DNA of 64,000 bases from Candidatus Oscillochloris fontis (GTDB lineage Bacteria; Chloroflexota; Chloroflexia; Chloroflexales; Chloroflexaceae), in contig NZ_RYFD01000017.1 of the NCBI RefSeq assembly GCF_004138135.1, forward strand, positions 1 through 64,000, given 5' to 3'. The notes beneath the pieces are model-generated. The model did no database searches. It was not told where the DNA came from and worked only from the letters and a program-made list of their open reading frames with translations. Of the stretch, positions 49,625-58,513 are shown piece by piece (positions within the stretch are counted from its first letter, which is position 1; the number at the start of each line of letters is the position of its first letter). Position numbers and translations under genes: made by a program.

Positions 49625-52348
49625 ATGACGATTCCGCTCATTGCCACTAAACTGCACCCGCCGCCCCTCTTTGCGAGTTGCATTGAGCGCCCGAATCTGC
49701 TTGCCCGCCTTGCTAACACCAAGACCCGCATCATCCTCATTGTGGCTCCACCCGGCTTCGGTAAGACGACGCTCGCTACCAGTTGGCTGCGCGATCATCC
49801 CCCTGGTTCTACCTTCGCGTGGCTCTCGCTCGATCCCCGCGATAATGATCCGACACGCTTCTGGGGCGCACTGCTCGCCGCCCTTGCCCGTACCTTCCCT
49901 GGCTTCGCCGATCATGCCCGCTCGATGCTCGCCTCGCCCCAACCGGCTGCGCTTGATGTGGTGATCGCGGCGCTGGTAGAAGAACTGGCCGATCTCGCCA
50001 ACCCATGTCTGCTGGTGCTCGACGACTATCACGTCATCGAGACTCCCGCGATCCACGCCCATCTAGCGACCCTCATTGAACATCTGCCACCCAGCATCCG
50101 GCTGCTCATTCTGAGCCGCAGTGAACCGCCGTTGCCCCTCGCACGCCTGCGGCTCCACGGCCACCTGACCGAGTTGCATGCCAACGACCTGCGCTTCTCC
50201 GCCGCTGAGGTTCACGCCTTTCTGCAATCGCATGGCCTAAATCTGCCCGCCGAGGATGTCGCCGCACTCAGCGAACGCAGTGAGGGCTGGCCGGGTGCGC
50301 TGCAACTCGCGGTGCTCTCGCTGCGCTCCGGTGAAGCGGCCCACCACCTGATGCGCGCCTTTGGGGGCAGCCATCGCCATCTGGTTGATTACCTCGCCGA
50401 AGAGGTGCTGGCGCGTCAATCTGCCGAATATCGCCACTTCCTCCTCGCAACATGCTTGGTTGATGCACTGTGTAGCGACCTATGTGCGGCGTTGCTGCCC
50501 GATCTGCAACGTCCGGCAGCCGACATTCTCCAAGCCATTGAACGTGCCGGCCTCTTCCTCCAACCTCTCGATCAGGAGCGGCGTTGGTACCGCTACCACG
50601 CCCTGTTTGCCGAGTTCCTGCGTGAACGGCTCCTGCACGATGATCCCGCGTATGCCCAACACTTGCACCAGTGCGCCGCCGATTGGTATGCACGGGCCGC
50701 CATGCCGGTCGAGGCGGTCAGCCACCTACTGGCCGCCAAAGCGTATGCGCAGGCGGCACGCCTGATTGAGCAAGAAGGGCGTCTGCTACTGCTCCGCAGT
50801 GAAGTCGCGACTGTCCTCGGTTGGCTCCGCGCACTGCCCAGCGATCTCGCCCATTCCCGCCCCGGTCTCTGTCTGATCGAAGCCTGGGCACTAGCGGTCT
50901 CTGGACAGTTTGATGCGGTTGACATCCCACTGGCCCGCGTCAACCAGATGGTAGAGGCCGCCGATCCCGACACGCCCACCCACCTGAGCGCCCCCTTCAC
51001 CCCGCGCAACCTGCGCAGCGAGGTGTTAGCGGTACGTGCCACGGTGGCCGGGTTGCGCCGCGACACCGCCCAGACGGTGGCGCTGGCGCAAGCCGCACTG
51101 GCCGAAATCCCCGACGATAGCGTGATTGTACGCAGCGTGGTGGCGCTGATGTTGGGGAGTGCCGCCTACCTGCGCGGCGACATGGCGGCGGCGGAGGCGG
51201 CATTGAACGAAGCGGCGCGGACAGGACAAGCGGCCAACCTGCTGATCATCACGATCTTCGCGTTGCGCCAACTGGGGGAACTAGCGGCGCGGATCGGCCA
51301 ACTCCACCGCGCTGCACGCACCTACCAGGAGGCGTTGGAACATGGAGCGCGGCTCTACCCGGCTAGTGAGCAGCAAACTGAGCGCCCGGTGCCGGTAGCA
51401 GGCACCGCCTATATTGGCCTAGCCCAACTCCACTATGAGTGGAACGACCTGGACGCTGCCGAACGGCTCTTGGCCGATGGGTTACGGCTAGGGCGGCAAG
51501 GGGCGAATGTTGAGATCCTGCTGATGGGGCCGATCTGTCTGGCGCGGGTGCAGATGGCACGCGGCACCCCCGAAGCCGCCCGCAGCACCATGGCCGAGGC
51601 GCTGGCCTTCGCCCGCACCACCGGCGTGCCGCGCCTCGCCAACTGGCTAGGGGCCGAACAGGCACGTCTGGCACTCATGCGGGGTGATCTGGCCGAGGCG
51701 AGTGCCTGGGATCACGCCCGACGGCTCGCGGTTGATGATCCACTCAGTTATTTGGAGGAGCTTGATTACCTAGCCCTCGCGCACCTCCGGCTGGCGCAGG
51801 GCTACCCAGAGCCAGCCCGCCACCTACTGGGGCGGCTACGCAGCCTCGCCGAGATCCAGGGACGCCACAGTTCGCTGATCGAGATCGGTGCCCTAGAGAG
51901 CCTCGTCAGTGCGGCAAGTGGCGAGCAAGCCGCTGCGCGCACCCACCTCCTGCGCACATTACGCGCCAGCGCAGCCGAAGGCTACCTCCGCACCTTTGCT
52001 GATCTGGGCCAGCCGATGCGGGCGTTGCTCGACGACCTCCGCCTCAGTCTAGTCAACCTGCCCCCAGAACGCCCACTGATTGCGTATCTTGACCGTATCC
52101 TCGCCGCATGCCCGCCCGCCCCGCCGGTGGCAAGCAACCCCGTTCAGCTCATCGAGGCGCTCACCCCCCGCGAGCTAGAAGTACTCAACCTCGTGGCGGC
52201 GGGCCTCTCCAACCAGGAGATTGCCGAGCGGATGGTCGTGGGGGTCAGTACAGTTAAGAAACACATCAACAATATCTACGGCAAACTCGATGTCCTCAGC
52301 CGAACCCAGGCACTCAAAAAGGCGCGCGAGTTAGGGTTGCTAGAGTAG
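49625..52348 (+). CDS. LuxR-family transcriptional regulator, MalT-like ATPase type
   Basis: 907 residues. STAND-type ATPase near the N-terminus: TRIILIVAPPGFGKTTLATSW (Walker A), LLVLDDYHVIE (Walker B). A long TPR-like helical superhelix follows (about 340-800), then the LuxR helix-turn-helix at the C-terminus: LTPRELEVLNLVAAGLSNQEIAERM, VSTVKKHINNIYGKL. MalT-type proteins are ligand- and ATP-dependent activators; the inducer here is unknown. It starts 21 bases after sfsA. Its stop overlaps a 23-bp-arm inverted repeat that probably terminates it. Confidence 0.93.
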   Translation: MTIPLIATKLHPPPLFASCIERPNLLARLANTKTRIILIVAPPGFGKTTLATSWLRDHPPGSTFAWLSLDPRDNDPTRFWGALLAALARTFPGFADHARSMLASPQPAALDVVIAALVEELADLANPCLLVLDDYHVIETPAIHAHLATLIEHLPPSIRLLILSRSEPPLPLARLRLHGHLTELHANDLRFSAAEVHAFLQSHGLNLPAEDVAALSERSEGWPGALQLAVLSLRSGEAAHHLMRAFGGSHRHLVDYLAEEVLARQSAEYRHFLLATCLVDALCSDLCAALLPDLQRPAADILQAIERAGLFLQPLDQERRWYRYHALFAEFLRERLLHDDPAYAQHLHQCAADWYARAAMPVEAVSHLLAAKAYAQAARLIEQEGRLLLLRSEVATVLGWLRALPSDLAHSRPGLCLIEAWALAVSGQFDAVDIPLARVNQMVEAADPDTPTHLSAPFTPRNLRSEVLAVRATVAGLRRDTAQTVALAQAALAEIPDDSVIVRSVVALMLGSAAYLRGDMAAAEAALNEAARTGQAANLLIITIFALRQLGELAARIGQLHRAARTYQEALEHGARLYPASEQQTERPVPVAGTAYIGLAQLHYEWNDLDAAERLLADGLRLGRQGANVEILLMGPICLARVQMARGTPEAARSTMAEALAFARTTGVPRLANWLGAEQARLALMRGDLAEASAWDHARRLAVDDPLSYLEELDYLALAHLRLAQGYPEPARHLLGRLRSLAEIQGRHSSLIEIGALESLVSAASGEQAAARTHLLRTLRASAAEGYLRTFADLGQPMRALLDDLRLSLVNLPPERPLIAYLDRILAACPPAPPVASNPVQLIEALTPRELEVLNLVAAGLSNQEIAERMVVGVSTVKKHINNIYGKLDVLSRTQALKKARELGLLE

Positions 52349-52417
52349 GGGCGAAGCATCGCCCTCCATAGAGCAGGGGAACTCGAACGAGTTTGGAGGG
52401 CGATGCTTCGCCCCTAC
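52345..52417. repeat. inverted repeat with perfect 23-bp arms, sister of 46031-46104
   Basis: Arms 52345-52367 and 52395-52417 start GTAGGGGCGAAGCATCG and end CGATGCTTCGCCCCTAC. Compared with the other copy the arm differs at one base, matched on the opposite arm; the loops share little. Confidence 0.9.
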
Positions 52418-52421
52418 GGGA

Positions 52422-52458
52422 GAGGGGGTGTTGGCGATTTTGTCGCCAACACCCCCTC
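52422..52458. terminator. perfect 16-bp-arm hairpin between convergent genes
   Basis: GAGGGGGTGTTGGCGA and TCGCCAACACCCCCTC around TTTTG. Likely bidirectional terminator for the LuxR gene and the convergent antitoxin gene. Confidence 0.75.
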
Positions 52459-52485
52459 AACAAAAGGTTCAGGAGCAGATCGACG

Positions 52486-52746
52486 TTAGTTCTCAACAAC
52501 CTCTTCGAGAACCTCAACCTCATCATCATCAAAACCCTCGATCTGATCCGCCAACTTGCGTAGTGCACTAAAAAGCTCTACGTCAAGAATGACACCTGTC
52601 GGGTAGCCCTTCTGGGTGACAATGATTGGCTGGTGCTGCGCCCGCGAGCGCTTGATCAGTGCGGCGAGGGATGATGCGGCTTTAGAGATCGGAACAACGC
52701 CCTGCTTCAGATCGACATCCAACGTGTACTTCTTCTGTTCAGCCAC
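52486..52746 (-). CDS. Phd/YefM-family antitoxin-like protein (second)
   Basis: 86 residues, clear paralogue of the protein at 43246-43473: KQGVVPISKAASSLAALIKRSR, QPIIVTQKGYPTGVILDVELF. The C-terminal tail is different and very acidic (EGFDDDEVEVLEEVVEN). No toxin gene lies up- or downstream. GGAGGC precedes the ATG. Confidence 0.85.
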   Translation of the reverse strand: MAEQKKYTLDVDLKQGVVPISKAASSLAALIKRSRAQHQPIIVTQKGYPTGVILDVELFSALRKLADQIEGFDDDEVEVLEEVVEN

Positions 52747-53208
52747 GTGCGGCCTCCTTTAATTTGTGCGCCCAATTGCGCCAACAACGGTAACGTGATG
52801 TGGGAGGCGCCTCAGACTACGCTGCTGCGTCGCCCTGTAGAAACCCTTCCTCTATTTTATGTGATGTACGTAACAAAAAATAAAGAGCAGGGAGTCAAGT
52901 ATAGCACAGGCACCCATTTTCCGATAGTCCAAAAAGGGATGTAGAATGTACGGATTTTGTAGGAACTGAGTGGGTTTGTCTCTATAGTAAGAGGCTACTC
53001 ACTTTCACCTATTGACTATACTTGTAGCTGACCTATATTACCATTTTTTTACTAATTTGGCGAGTCGCACCATTCCTCCTTTCAAACCCAGCCAGCAACC
53101 AAAAAAGCATATGCAAACGAGGTAATCGTTTGCATACGCGATACAGTGGGGTGGCCATTTTTGGCCTATTGTGATCAAGATTCAGCTATTGTTTGGCGGT
53201 GCGCAATT
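52747..53208. other. AT-rich intergenic region, no gene seen
   Basis: Noticeably richer in A and T than its surroundings and free of credible reading frames. It holds the inverted repeat listed at 53110-53136 and probably the promoter of the antitoxin gene. No RNA gene could be recognised. Confidence 0.6.
53110..53136. promoter_or_regulatory. perfect 11-bp inverted repeat, operator-like
   Basis: TATGCAAACGA GGTAA TCGTTTGCATA. Length and spacing suit a dimeric repressor, for instance LacI-type with a core like AAACGnTnnCGTTT, but no such regulator is encoded in the window. Confidence 0.45.
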
Positions 53209-53234
53209 TAGGGGCGCGTCGCGACGCGCCCCTA
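53209..53234. terminator. 26-bp palindrome overlapping a stop codon
   Basis: TAGGGGCGCGTC GC GACGCGCCCCTA, perfect 12-bp arms. The stop codon of the minus-strand membrane protein is the outermost triplet of the palindrome. A similar palindrome (GGGGCGCGTCGCGACGCGCCC) is at about 58450-58471. Confidence 0.7.
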
Positions 53235-53975
53235 GATCCCCGTCATCGCACTATCCAGCATACGCTGGAAGGCACTCATATCGGCGCGCATATCACTGAG
53301 ACGCTCGGCCACCTGGCCGCTCATTGAGCTTGCGGAGACCGCATCGGCGGTAAGGATGCGTACCATCTCGGCCAGTACGGTATCGAGGCTGGCATCAATA
53401 TTGGCTAATTGGGCATTGATTCGCCCAATATAGGTTTGGAGGTCGGCGGCATGCTGTTGGCGTTTGAGCAGCGACGTGCGCACCTCCTGAAGTTGCTGGA
53501 TGGTATAGGCGTCTTTGGTATTGGCGATCTGGATGTCGAGGTTGCTGACCTGATCCTGGAGTTGGCGTGGGTTGGAACTAGCGAGGTACTGCTCGATGAT
53601 CTGACCCTTACTGGCCAAGTTGTGGGCTTCGAGCACCAACTCACGGCTTTGGAGGATCATTGGTTGCAGCGCTTTGCCAAGCGGTGCTGGAGCGCGTTCG
53701 AGAGTACGCTCAACCTCGCGCTGGGAGCGATCAATTTCATTGACGATGGTGCGAAAGGTGGGGCTGGTGAGCTTGGGGAGCGCCACCGCCCGTGGCGGTG
53801 GCCGCTGCGCCCGCGCACTCAGGTTGGGGTCGCGGGCAGCCAGTACAACCGCCGTGGCATACATCACCAACCCGACCGGCAAGAGCCACAGGCTGACGCT
53901 CAGGCCACTGATCAGCGCCACGACCAACACCGTGAGATTGAGTGGCCGGGTTGCGGCCAGGGTGAGGTTGTTCAT
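53232..53975 (-). CDS. membrane protein with coiled-coil domain, unknown function
   Basis: Not recognised. 247 residues: two close N-terminal membrane helices (LNLTVLVVALISGLSVSLWLLPVGLVMYATAVVLAA), a Pro-rich linker, then about 170 residues of cytoplasmic coiled coil (VERTLERAPAPLG, QLQDQVSNLDIQIANTKDAYTIQQLQEVRTSLLKRQ). It is the last gene of a three-gene operon with two solute-binding-like proteins, one carrying a von Willebrand A domain, so it may be part of the same surface complex. Weak ribosome site. Confidence 0.8.
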   Translation of the reverse strand: MNNLTLAATRPLNLTVLVVALISGLSVSLWLLPVGLVMYATAVVLAARDPNLSARAQRPPPRAVALPKLTSPTFRTIVNEIDRSQREVERTLERAPAPLGKALQPMILQSRELVLEAHNLASKGQIIEQYLASSNPRQLQDQVSNLDIQIANTKDAYTIQQLQEVRTSLLKRQQHAADLQTYIGRINAQLANIDASLDTVLAEMVRILTADAVSASSMSGQVAERLSDMRADMSAFQRMLDSAMTGI

Positions 53976-54011
53976 AGGCGTGTTATTGAGCTTCCGGGAA
54001 GCTAGGGGTTC

Positions 54012-55640
54012 TCAGAAGTAGCGACTCAGGTTCTCAAAGATCTGGGCAATATCCCCGGTGTCCCCCACCACGACAATCGTGCGCGAGAACTCGGCAATCG
54101 CGTCGAGGATGCTGCGATCCGCGTCTGCACCGTAAGCCACCGGGAAGATGCTCACCCCGGTCTCATCAAAATGGCGTTGGAGTTCATCAATCGTGATCTT
54201 GCTGGCGTTATCCGCACCGTCCGAGAGCAGCACAATCGCCTTCATACGATCTTCGCCCGTAGACGGGAGCGCTTCGAGTGATTGACGCGCCAGATCAACC
54301 GCATCAAAGACGGCGGTCTTACCAGTGGCGGTCATCTCACTGATCGCAAGCTGCAACTGGATGCGGTTCTCACTCAGCGCCGCCGGGGCGACCACCTCAG
54401 TGGCAGTGCTAGAGAAGGTGATCAGCCCGACCCGATCATCGGGCAGAATCCGCATCAGGAAGCTCTCCAAACCGGCGCGGGTCATCTCTAGTTTATCGCC
54501 CTCCATCGAGCCAGAGATATCTACCACCAGGATGATATCGGCGCGCTTGCGGTTGATCGCCCAAGAGTTCTTCACCGCCACGATCACATCCGCCTTGGGC
54601 ACCTCCAGGATGGTCTGCACGCCCTGGGGCTGTACGCCATAGGCGAGGCTAATCGGATCGGCCAGCGGGACACTCACATTGGCTGGGCGGAAGCCGTAGT
54701 TCATCGCGAGGCGCTGGCTCTCTTCGTTCAGCAGGAAGTCGTAGAAGAGCTTGGCCGCCTGCTGCTCCTCCGGGGTCGCCGTCGCCATCACGATGAAGGG
54801 GTTATCGTGCCAGAAGGTGCCCTCCTCCGGATAGATCGCCACCAGTGGCGTGGGCGGTGGATTGACCTTGTTGAAGTCAATCAGCGTGATCTCCTCCATG
54901 GGGAAGGCGGAGATGTAACTCATGCCGAACTTCTTCATGTTCTGACTGAAGACAAGGGTGTTGTAGCCGTAGTGCTTGATGCCCTGGCCCAAGTCGCGGA
55001 TGAACTGCTCGGAGCTTTCGCTCTGCACATCGGCGGCGCTAAGCCCCTGCTGCTTGTTGGTAGCGGCATAGAACTCAGCGATCAGGGTACTGAGGGCCGT
55101 CGTACTGATCTCCGGGTCGGTATGGCCCCACGAGAAGCGGCCCCACTCAGGATGCCCATACGCACCCCAGCCTTCAGGGTTATTGATCAGATCGAGCATA
55201 TCGCGCCACCCAATTGGCGTATTCGGCCAACCAAGTGCCTCGGCCATTGGTTGCCACATCCCGATCACTACCGGGGTCAGCACCATCGGCTCATTGGAGA
55301 CCGCAATTCCCTGGTTACCCGTCTCCTGGCGCAACACCTCAAGCCAAGTACTCGCCGAGGGACTCCAGACGGTGACTTGGAGCGTACCGTTCCTGATCTC
55401 GGTGCGTGCCGCGCCCGAAGATTTGTTAACCCCCTCGACAAAGATCGGGCGGTCGCCAACGCGCTGGTTCTGAGCGTTAAAGACAGCGATGCGCTCAAGC
55501 AGCCAGGGTTCCTTCTCCGGGCTGTAGGCGATGCTGATGCGCAGGGCGTTGGCCGAGGGGCCACTGGTGTTGGTGTCGCCACATGCGGACAGCAGGCTTG
55601 TTACGATCACGATCAGGAGCAGAAATGAGATACGGCGCAT
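54012..55640 (-). CDS. lipoprotein fusing a solute-binding domain to a von Willebrand A domain
   Basis: 542 residues. Signal peptide with lipobox SLLSAC. Residues about 30-345 resemble an extracellular solute-binding protein (IAYSPEKEPWLLERIAVFNAQ, GWRDMLDLINNPEGWGAYGHPEWGRFSWGHTDP, ATPEEQQAAKLFYDFLLNEESQRLAMNYGFRPAN). Residues about 365-535 form a vWA domain with a complete MIDAS: DISGSMEG, TGKTAVFDA, LLSDGADNASKI. This is metal-dependent protein binding fused to ligand binding. No ABC permease follows. The upstream gene encodes a second binding-protein-like partner, 11 bases away. Confidence 0.9.
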   Translation of the reverse strand: MRRISFLLLIVIVTSLLSACGDTNTSGPSANALRISIAYSPEKEPWLLERIAVFNAQNQRVGDRPIFVEGVNKSSGAARTEIRNGTLQVTVWSPSASTWLEVLRQETGNQGIAVSNEPMVLTPVVIGMWQPMAEALGWPNTPIGWRDMLDLINNPEGWGAYGHPEWGRFSWGHTDPEISTTALSTLIAEFYAATNKQQGLSAADVQSESSEQFIRDLGQGIKHYGYNTLVFSQNMKKFGMSYISAFPMEEITLIDFNKVNPPPTPLVAIYPEEGTFWHDNPFIVMATATPEEQQAAKLFYDFLLNEESQRLAMNYGFRPANVSVPLADPISLAYGVQPQGVQTILEVPKADVIVAVKNSWAINRKRADIILVVDISGSMEGDKLEMTRAGLESFLMRILPDDRVGLITFSSTATEVVAPAALSENRIQLQLAISEMTATGKTAVFDAVDLARQSLEALPSTGEDRMKAIVLLSDGADNASKITIDELQRHFDETGVSIFPVAYGADADRSILDAIAEFSRTIVVVGDTGDIAQIFENLSRYF

Positions 55641-55651
55641 AGGGAAGTCCT

Positions 55652-56728
55652 TTATTCAGCATTCCGCCACGCTGCAATGAGGGATTGGATCGTCTCTCCC
55701 GTGGGCGTTTCAACCTGAGGCAGCAGGTTCAGATTCAGCCCCTGGGCCGCATACCGATAGAAGGGACTCGCGACATCGTTCGGGTTGATGCGGGCCTGAA
55801 GATTGGCCGGGCGAAAGCCATACTCCTGCGCCGCGAGTTGTTGGATTTCGGGTGCATAGAGAAACTCGCGTACCTGCTCGGCGGCGCGCTGCTGATCACG
55901 AGTGATCCACGGGGCACTCAGAATAGCATACGGATGATCACTCAGGATCGTTTCAGGTAGGTAGAGTACCTGGAGTTGATTGCCATCCTTATCCGTCGTC
56001 TGAGTATTCAGCGCCTCTATCGCCAGATGTTCAGGTGTGGCGATCACGTTATACTGGCTCAGGAGCAGCATATTGGTCAGTAACTGGCTAGGATTAGAAC
56101 TTGGATTGGAGATAGACGCAGCAAGTGAGGTAAAACACGTCTGCACATCCTCGGTGCAACCTACCGCCCGCAACACCAAGACTTGCTGGCCGCTATCGTT
56201 GCGGAGGGGATCGGTGATGCCCAAGCGCAGGGTACCATCATCAAGCAAAGGCTGGATCTGGTTCCAGAAATCATCGCTGAGTAATACCTCATTCAACAGG
56301 TTGGTGCGATCAGGATCATTCCACGTCAACAAGACCAACGGGCTAAGCAACATCGGCTGGGGCGTTAGGATGAAATAGGCCATCCGCTGGCGACGCGCCT
56401 GCTCGATCTGTAAGCGGCTGGCGGGCCAATAGACGGTCGGCTTGGCCGTCTCGAACATCTCGACAGTTGCATTGGCGACCAACTCGACCTGAATGGGATG
56501 CCCGCCGAGGCGCGGTTTCGTCGCCGCATAGCGCTGCACTGCCGCCTGGAGCCAGCGATCCTTCTCGCTACTATAGGCCACCCGCACCACCACCGGCGTC
56601 CCACCCGGCCCAATCGTCGGGATCTGCAAGGGTGCCCAACCGAGCGGGCCAAACCAGAGCGTTAGCCCGGTGATCAGAAGAACCAGCAGGAGGTAACTGG
56701 CAGAGAGCATCTGTGAGAGACGCAACAT
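55652..56728 (-). CDS. membrane-anchored solute-binding-like protein
   Basis: 358 residues. N-terminal membrane helix or uncleaved signal (SASYLLLVLLITGLTLWF) without a lipobox, then a domain akin to the binding part of the next gene: VRVAYSSEKDRWLQAAVQRYAA, PTVYWPASRLQIEQARR, FILTPQPMLLSPLVLLTW, DQQRAAEQVREFLYAPEIQQLAAQEYGFRPANLQ. The shared GFRPAN and YSxEKxxWL blocks show that the two proteins are homologous. It has no vWA part. The ATG was chosen by AGG spacing; the longer frame upstream is repeat-derived. Confidence 0.82.
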   Translation of the reverse strand: MLRLSQMLSASYLLLVLLITGLTLWFGPLGWAPLQIPTIGPGGTPVVVRVAYSSEKDRWLQAAVQRYAATKPRLGGHPIQVELVANATVEMFETAKPTVYWPASRLQIEQARRQRMAYFILTPQPMLLSPLVLLTWNDPDRTNLLNEVLLSDDFWNQIQPLLDDGTLRLGITDPLRNDSGQQVLVLRAVGCTEDVQTCFTSLAASISNPSSNPSQLLTNMLLLSQYNVIATPEHLAIEALNTQTTDKDGNQLQVLYLPETILSDHPYAILSAPWITRDQQRAAEQVREFLYAPEIQQLAAQEYGFRPANLQARINPNDVASPFYRYAAQGLNLNLLPQVETPTGETIQSLIAAWRNAE

Positions 56729-56784
56729 GGAAAACCTCGCCGTATTCCGCAATGGATTACAACACCCGTGAGGATTAAGGCTGC

Positions 56785-56895
56785 TCCTAGCATCCCGGTC
56801 TTGACGCAAAGACGCCAAGGCGCAAAGTCTTTAAGATAACTCCCTATCACAACCTTTGCGTCCTTGCACCTTTGCGTCAACAAGAGGCTCGGTTT
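56785..56895. repeat. dispersed palindromic repeat copy
   Basis: GCTCCTAGCATCCCGGTCTT, GACGCAAAGACGCCAAGGCG and, on the right, TGCGTCCTTGCACCTTTGCG then TCAACAAGAGGCTCGG. Same family as 39675 and 44787; the right arm has drifted and the termini are not intact. Confidence 0.85.
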
Positions 56896-56953
56896 AGGAA
56901 CACTCAACCTGTTTACCCAACAAGCCTATCTTAGCATCTACATTCGGCTTGTG

Positions 56954-58282
56954 CTAGAGCAGATCTACCTTAGCCCGTAATTCGGGTGCCAAATGCGCCG
57001 TCGCGTTGCGCGTATCCACCACGGCGGGGGCTAAACGCACAATCTCCTCGTAGGCAAAAGCGCTGTGGTTGGTAATGATCACCGCGCAATCACATTCGCG
57101 TAGCAGATCGGCACTCAACGGGGTGGTGGTGTAACGCTGGCCATGGTGCGACGTAAAGGTTGTGACGTGCGGGTCACACGGGATGACCTCGGCTCCATCC
57201 TGGGCCAGCAGTTCCAACACCTTGAGCGCGGGCGATTCGCGATAGTCGTCCACATCGGGTTTGTAGGCCACGCCCAACAGGATGATCCGCGAGCCGTTGA
57301 GCGCCTTGCGTTGGCGATTGAGTGCCCGCACCACCAGATCATGGACGTGGCGCGGCATCTGGGTGTTGATCTCCCCGGCCAGTTCGATAAAGCGGGTGGT
57401 CAGATCATACTCGCGGGCCTTCCACGTCAGGTAGAAGGGGTCAATCGGGATACAATGGCCCCCCAGACCAGGGCCAGGGGTGAACTTCATAAAGCCGTAG
57501 GGCTTGGTGGCGGCGGCCTCGATCACTTCCCACACGTTCAGGCCCATACGGTCGCAGAGCAGGGCCAACTCGTTCACGAGGGCGATATTGACGGCGCGGA
57601 AGATATTCTCGAAGAGCTTGGTCAGTTCGGCGGCGGCGGGCGAGGAGACCGGTACAACCCGATTGGTGATCTGGTTATAGAAGAGGCTGGCCAACTCGGT
57701 GCAGCGCGGCGTGACCCCACCAACGACTTTGGGGGTGTTTTCGACCCCCCAGCCTTTGCTGCTGGTCTGGCCGGGATCAATCCGTTCGGGCGAGAAGGCC
57801 AGAAAGATCTCCTGGCCCACCGTCCAGCCGCGTGCCTCTAGGCGCGGCTGGACGATCTCGTGGGTTGTGCCGGGGTAGGTGGTACTTTCGAGGATCACCA
57901 ACTGGCCGGGGCGCAGGCTGGCCGCAATCGCCTCGGTCGCGGCGATAATGAAGGTCAGATCGGGATCGCGGGTCTGGTTGAGCGGTGTCGGCACACAGAT
58001 CACCAACAGATCACACTCAGCCATACGGGCCACATCGGTAGTGGCCTCGATCTGTCCAGCGGCATGCAAGCGGCCAAGGAGCGCAGCGGGCACATCGCCA
58101 ATGTAGCTCTGGCCCTGGTTGATCAGCGCCACACGCTCAGAACTCACATCAAACCCGATCACGCGAAAACCGAGATCGGCGGCTCGCACCGCCATGGGCA
58201 ACCCGACATAGCCCATCCCGATCACTCCGACCCGTGCGCTGCGCTCGGCAATCTGGCGCTGCAGATTGGTATTTGTATCCAT
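56954..58282 (-). CDS. nucleotide-sugar (UDP-hexosamine type) dehydrogenase
   Basis: Two-step NAD-dependent oxidation of a UDP-sugar to the uronic acid for surface polysaccharide. Rossmann start VGVIGMGYVGLPMAVRAADLGFRVIGFD, VPTPLN, ESTTYPGTT, FSPERIDPG, KLFENIFRAVNIALVNELA, the catalytic Cys in GPGLGGHCIPIDPFYL, and the C-terminal domain KPDVDDYRESPALKV. The SPERIDPG and GLGGHCIPIDP forms are those of the UDP-N-acetylglucosamine/mannosamine group (WbpA/WecC). Stands alone; no glycosyltransferases in the window. Confidence 0.93.
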   Translation of the reverse strand: MDTNTNLQRQIAERSARVGVIGMGYVGLPMAVRAADLGFRVIGFDVSSERVALINQGQSYIGDVPAALLGRLHAAGQIEATTDVARMAECDLLVICVPTPLNQTRDPDLTFIIAATEAIAASLRPGQLVILESTTYPGTTHEIVQPRLEARGWTVGQEIFLAFSPERIDPGQTSSKGWGVENTPKVVGGVTPRCTELASLFYNQITNRVVPVSSPAAAELTKLFENIFRAVNIALVNELALLCDRMGLNVWEVIEAAATKPYGFMKFTPGPGLGGHCIPIDPFYLTWKAREYDLTTRFIELAGEINTQMPRHVHDLVVRALNRQRKALNGSRIILLGVAYKPDVDDYRESPALKVLELLAQDGAEVIPCDPHVTTFTSHHGQRYTTTPLSADLLRECDCAVIITNHSAFAYEEIVRLAPAVVDTRNATAHLAPELRAKVDLL

Positions 58283-58319
58283 ACGTACTTCTGTTGTCCT
58301 TCAAGGAGATAGCCGGTGG

Positions 58320-58472
58320 GGGTTCGGGGGCGGCAAAGCCGCCCCCGAAGATCTTTTTTATTCTGGTTTGGCGGCGTAGCCGCCAAACCAGAATAAAAAC
58401 TGAAGCCTGGGGCCGCGCCCCATGGGCGTCAAGTTAAGAATCATCCTGTAGGGGCGCGTCGCGACGCGCCCT
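58320..58472. repeat. composite three-hairpin element in reverse orientation plus palindrome
   Basis: Hairpin A TTCGGGGGCGGC AAA GCCGCCCCCGAA (58323-58349), spacer GATCTTTTT, hairpin B ATTCTGGTTTGGCGGC GTA and its complement (58360-58394), AAAAC, hairpin C TGGGGCCGCGCCCCA (58408-58422). It is the inverted layout of the 43003 copy, with a different but still perfect B stem. GGGGCGCGTCGCGACGCGCCC follows at about 58451. Confidence 0.85.
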
Positions 58473-58513
58473 ATTCGCATCGCCCAAGGATAGCATACAA
58501 TCTCGCATGAGGC

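Noticed and set aside
52747-53208. tRNA or small RNA gene in the AT-rich gap
   Set aside because: No cloverleaf, no T-loop GTTCGAATC-like sequence; the only structure is the 11-bp operator-like inverted repeat. No tRNA was convincing anywhere in the window.
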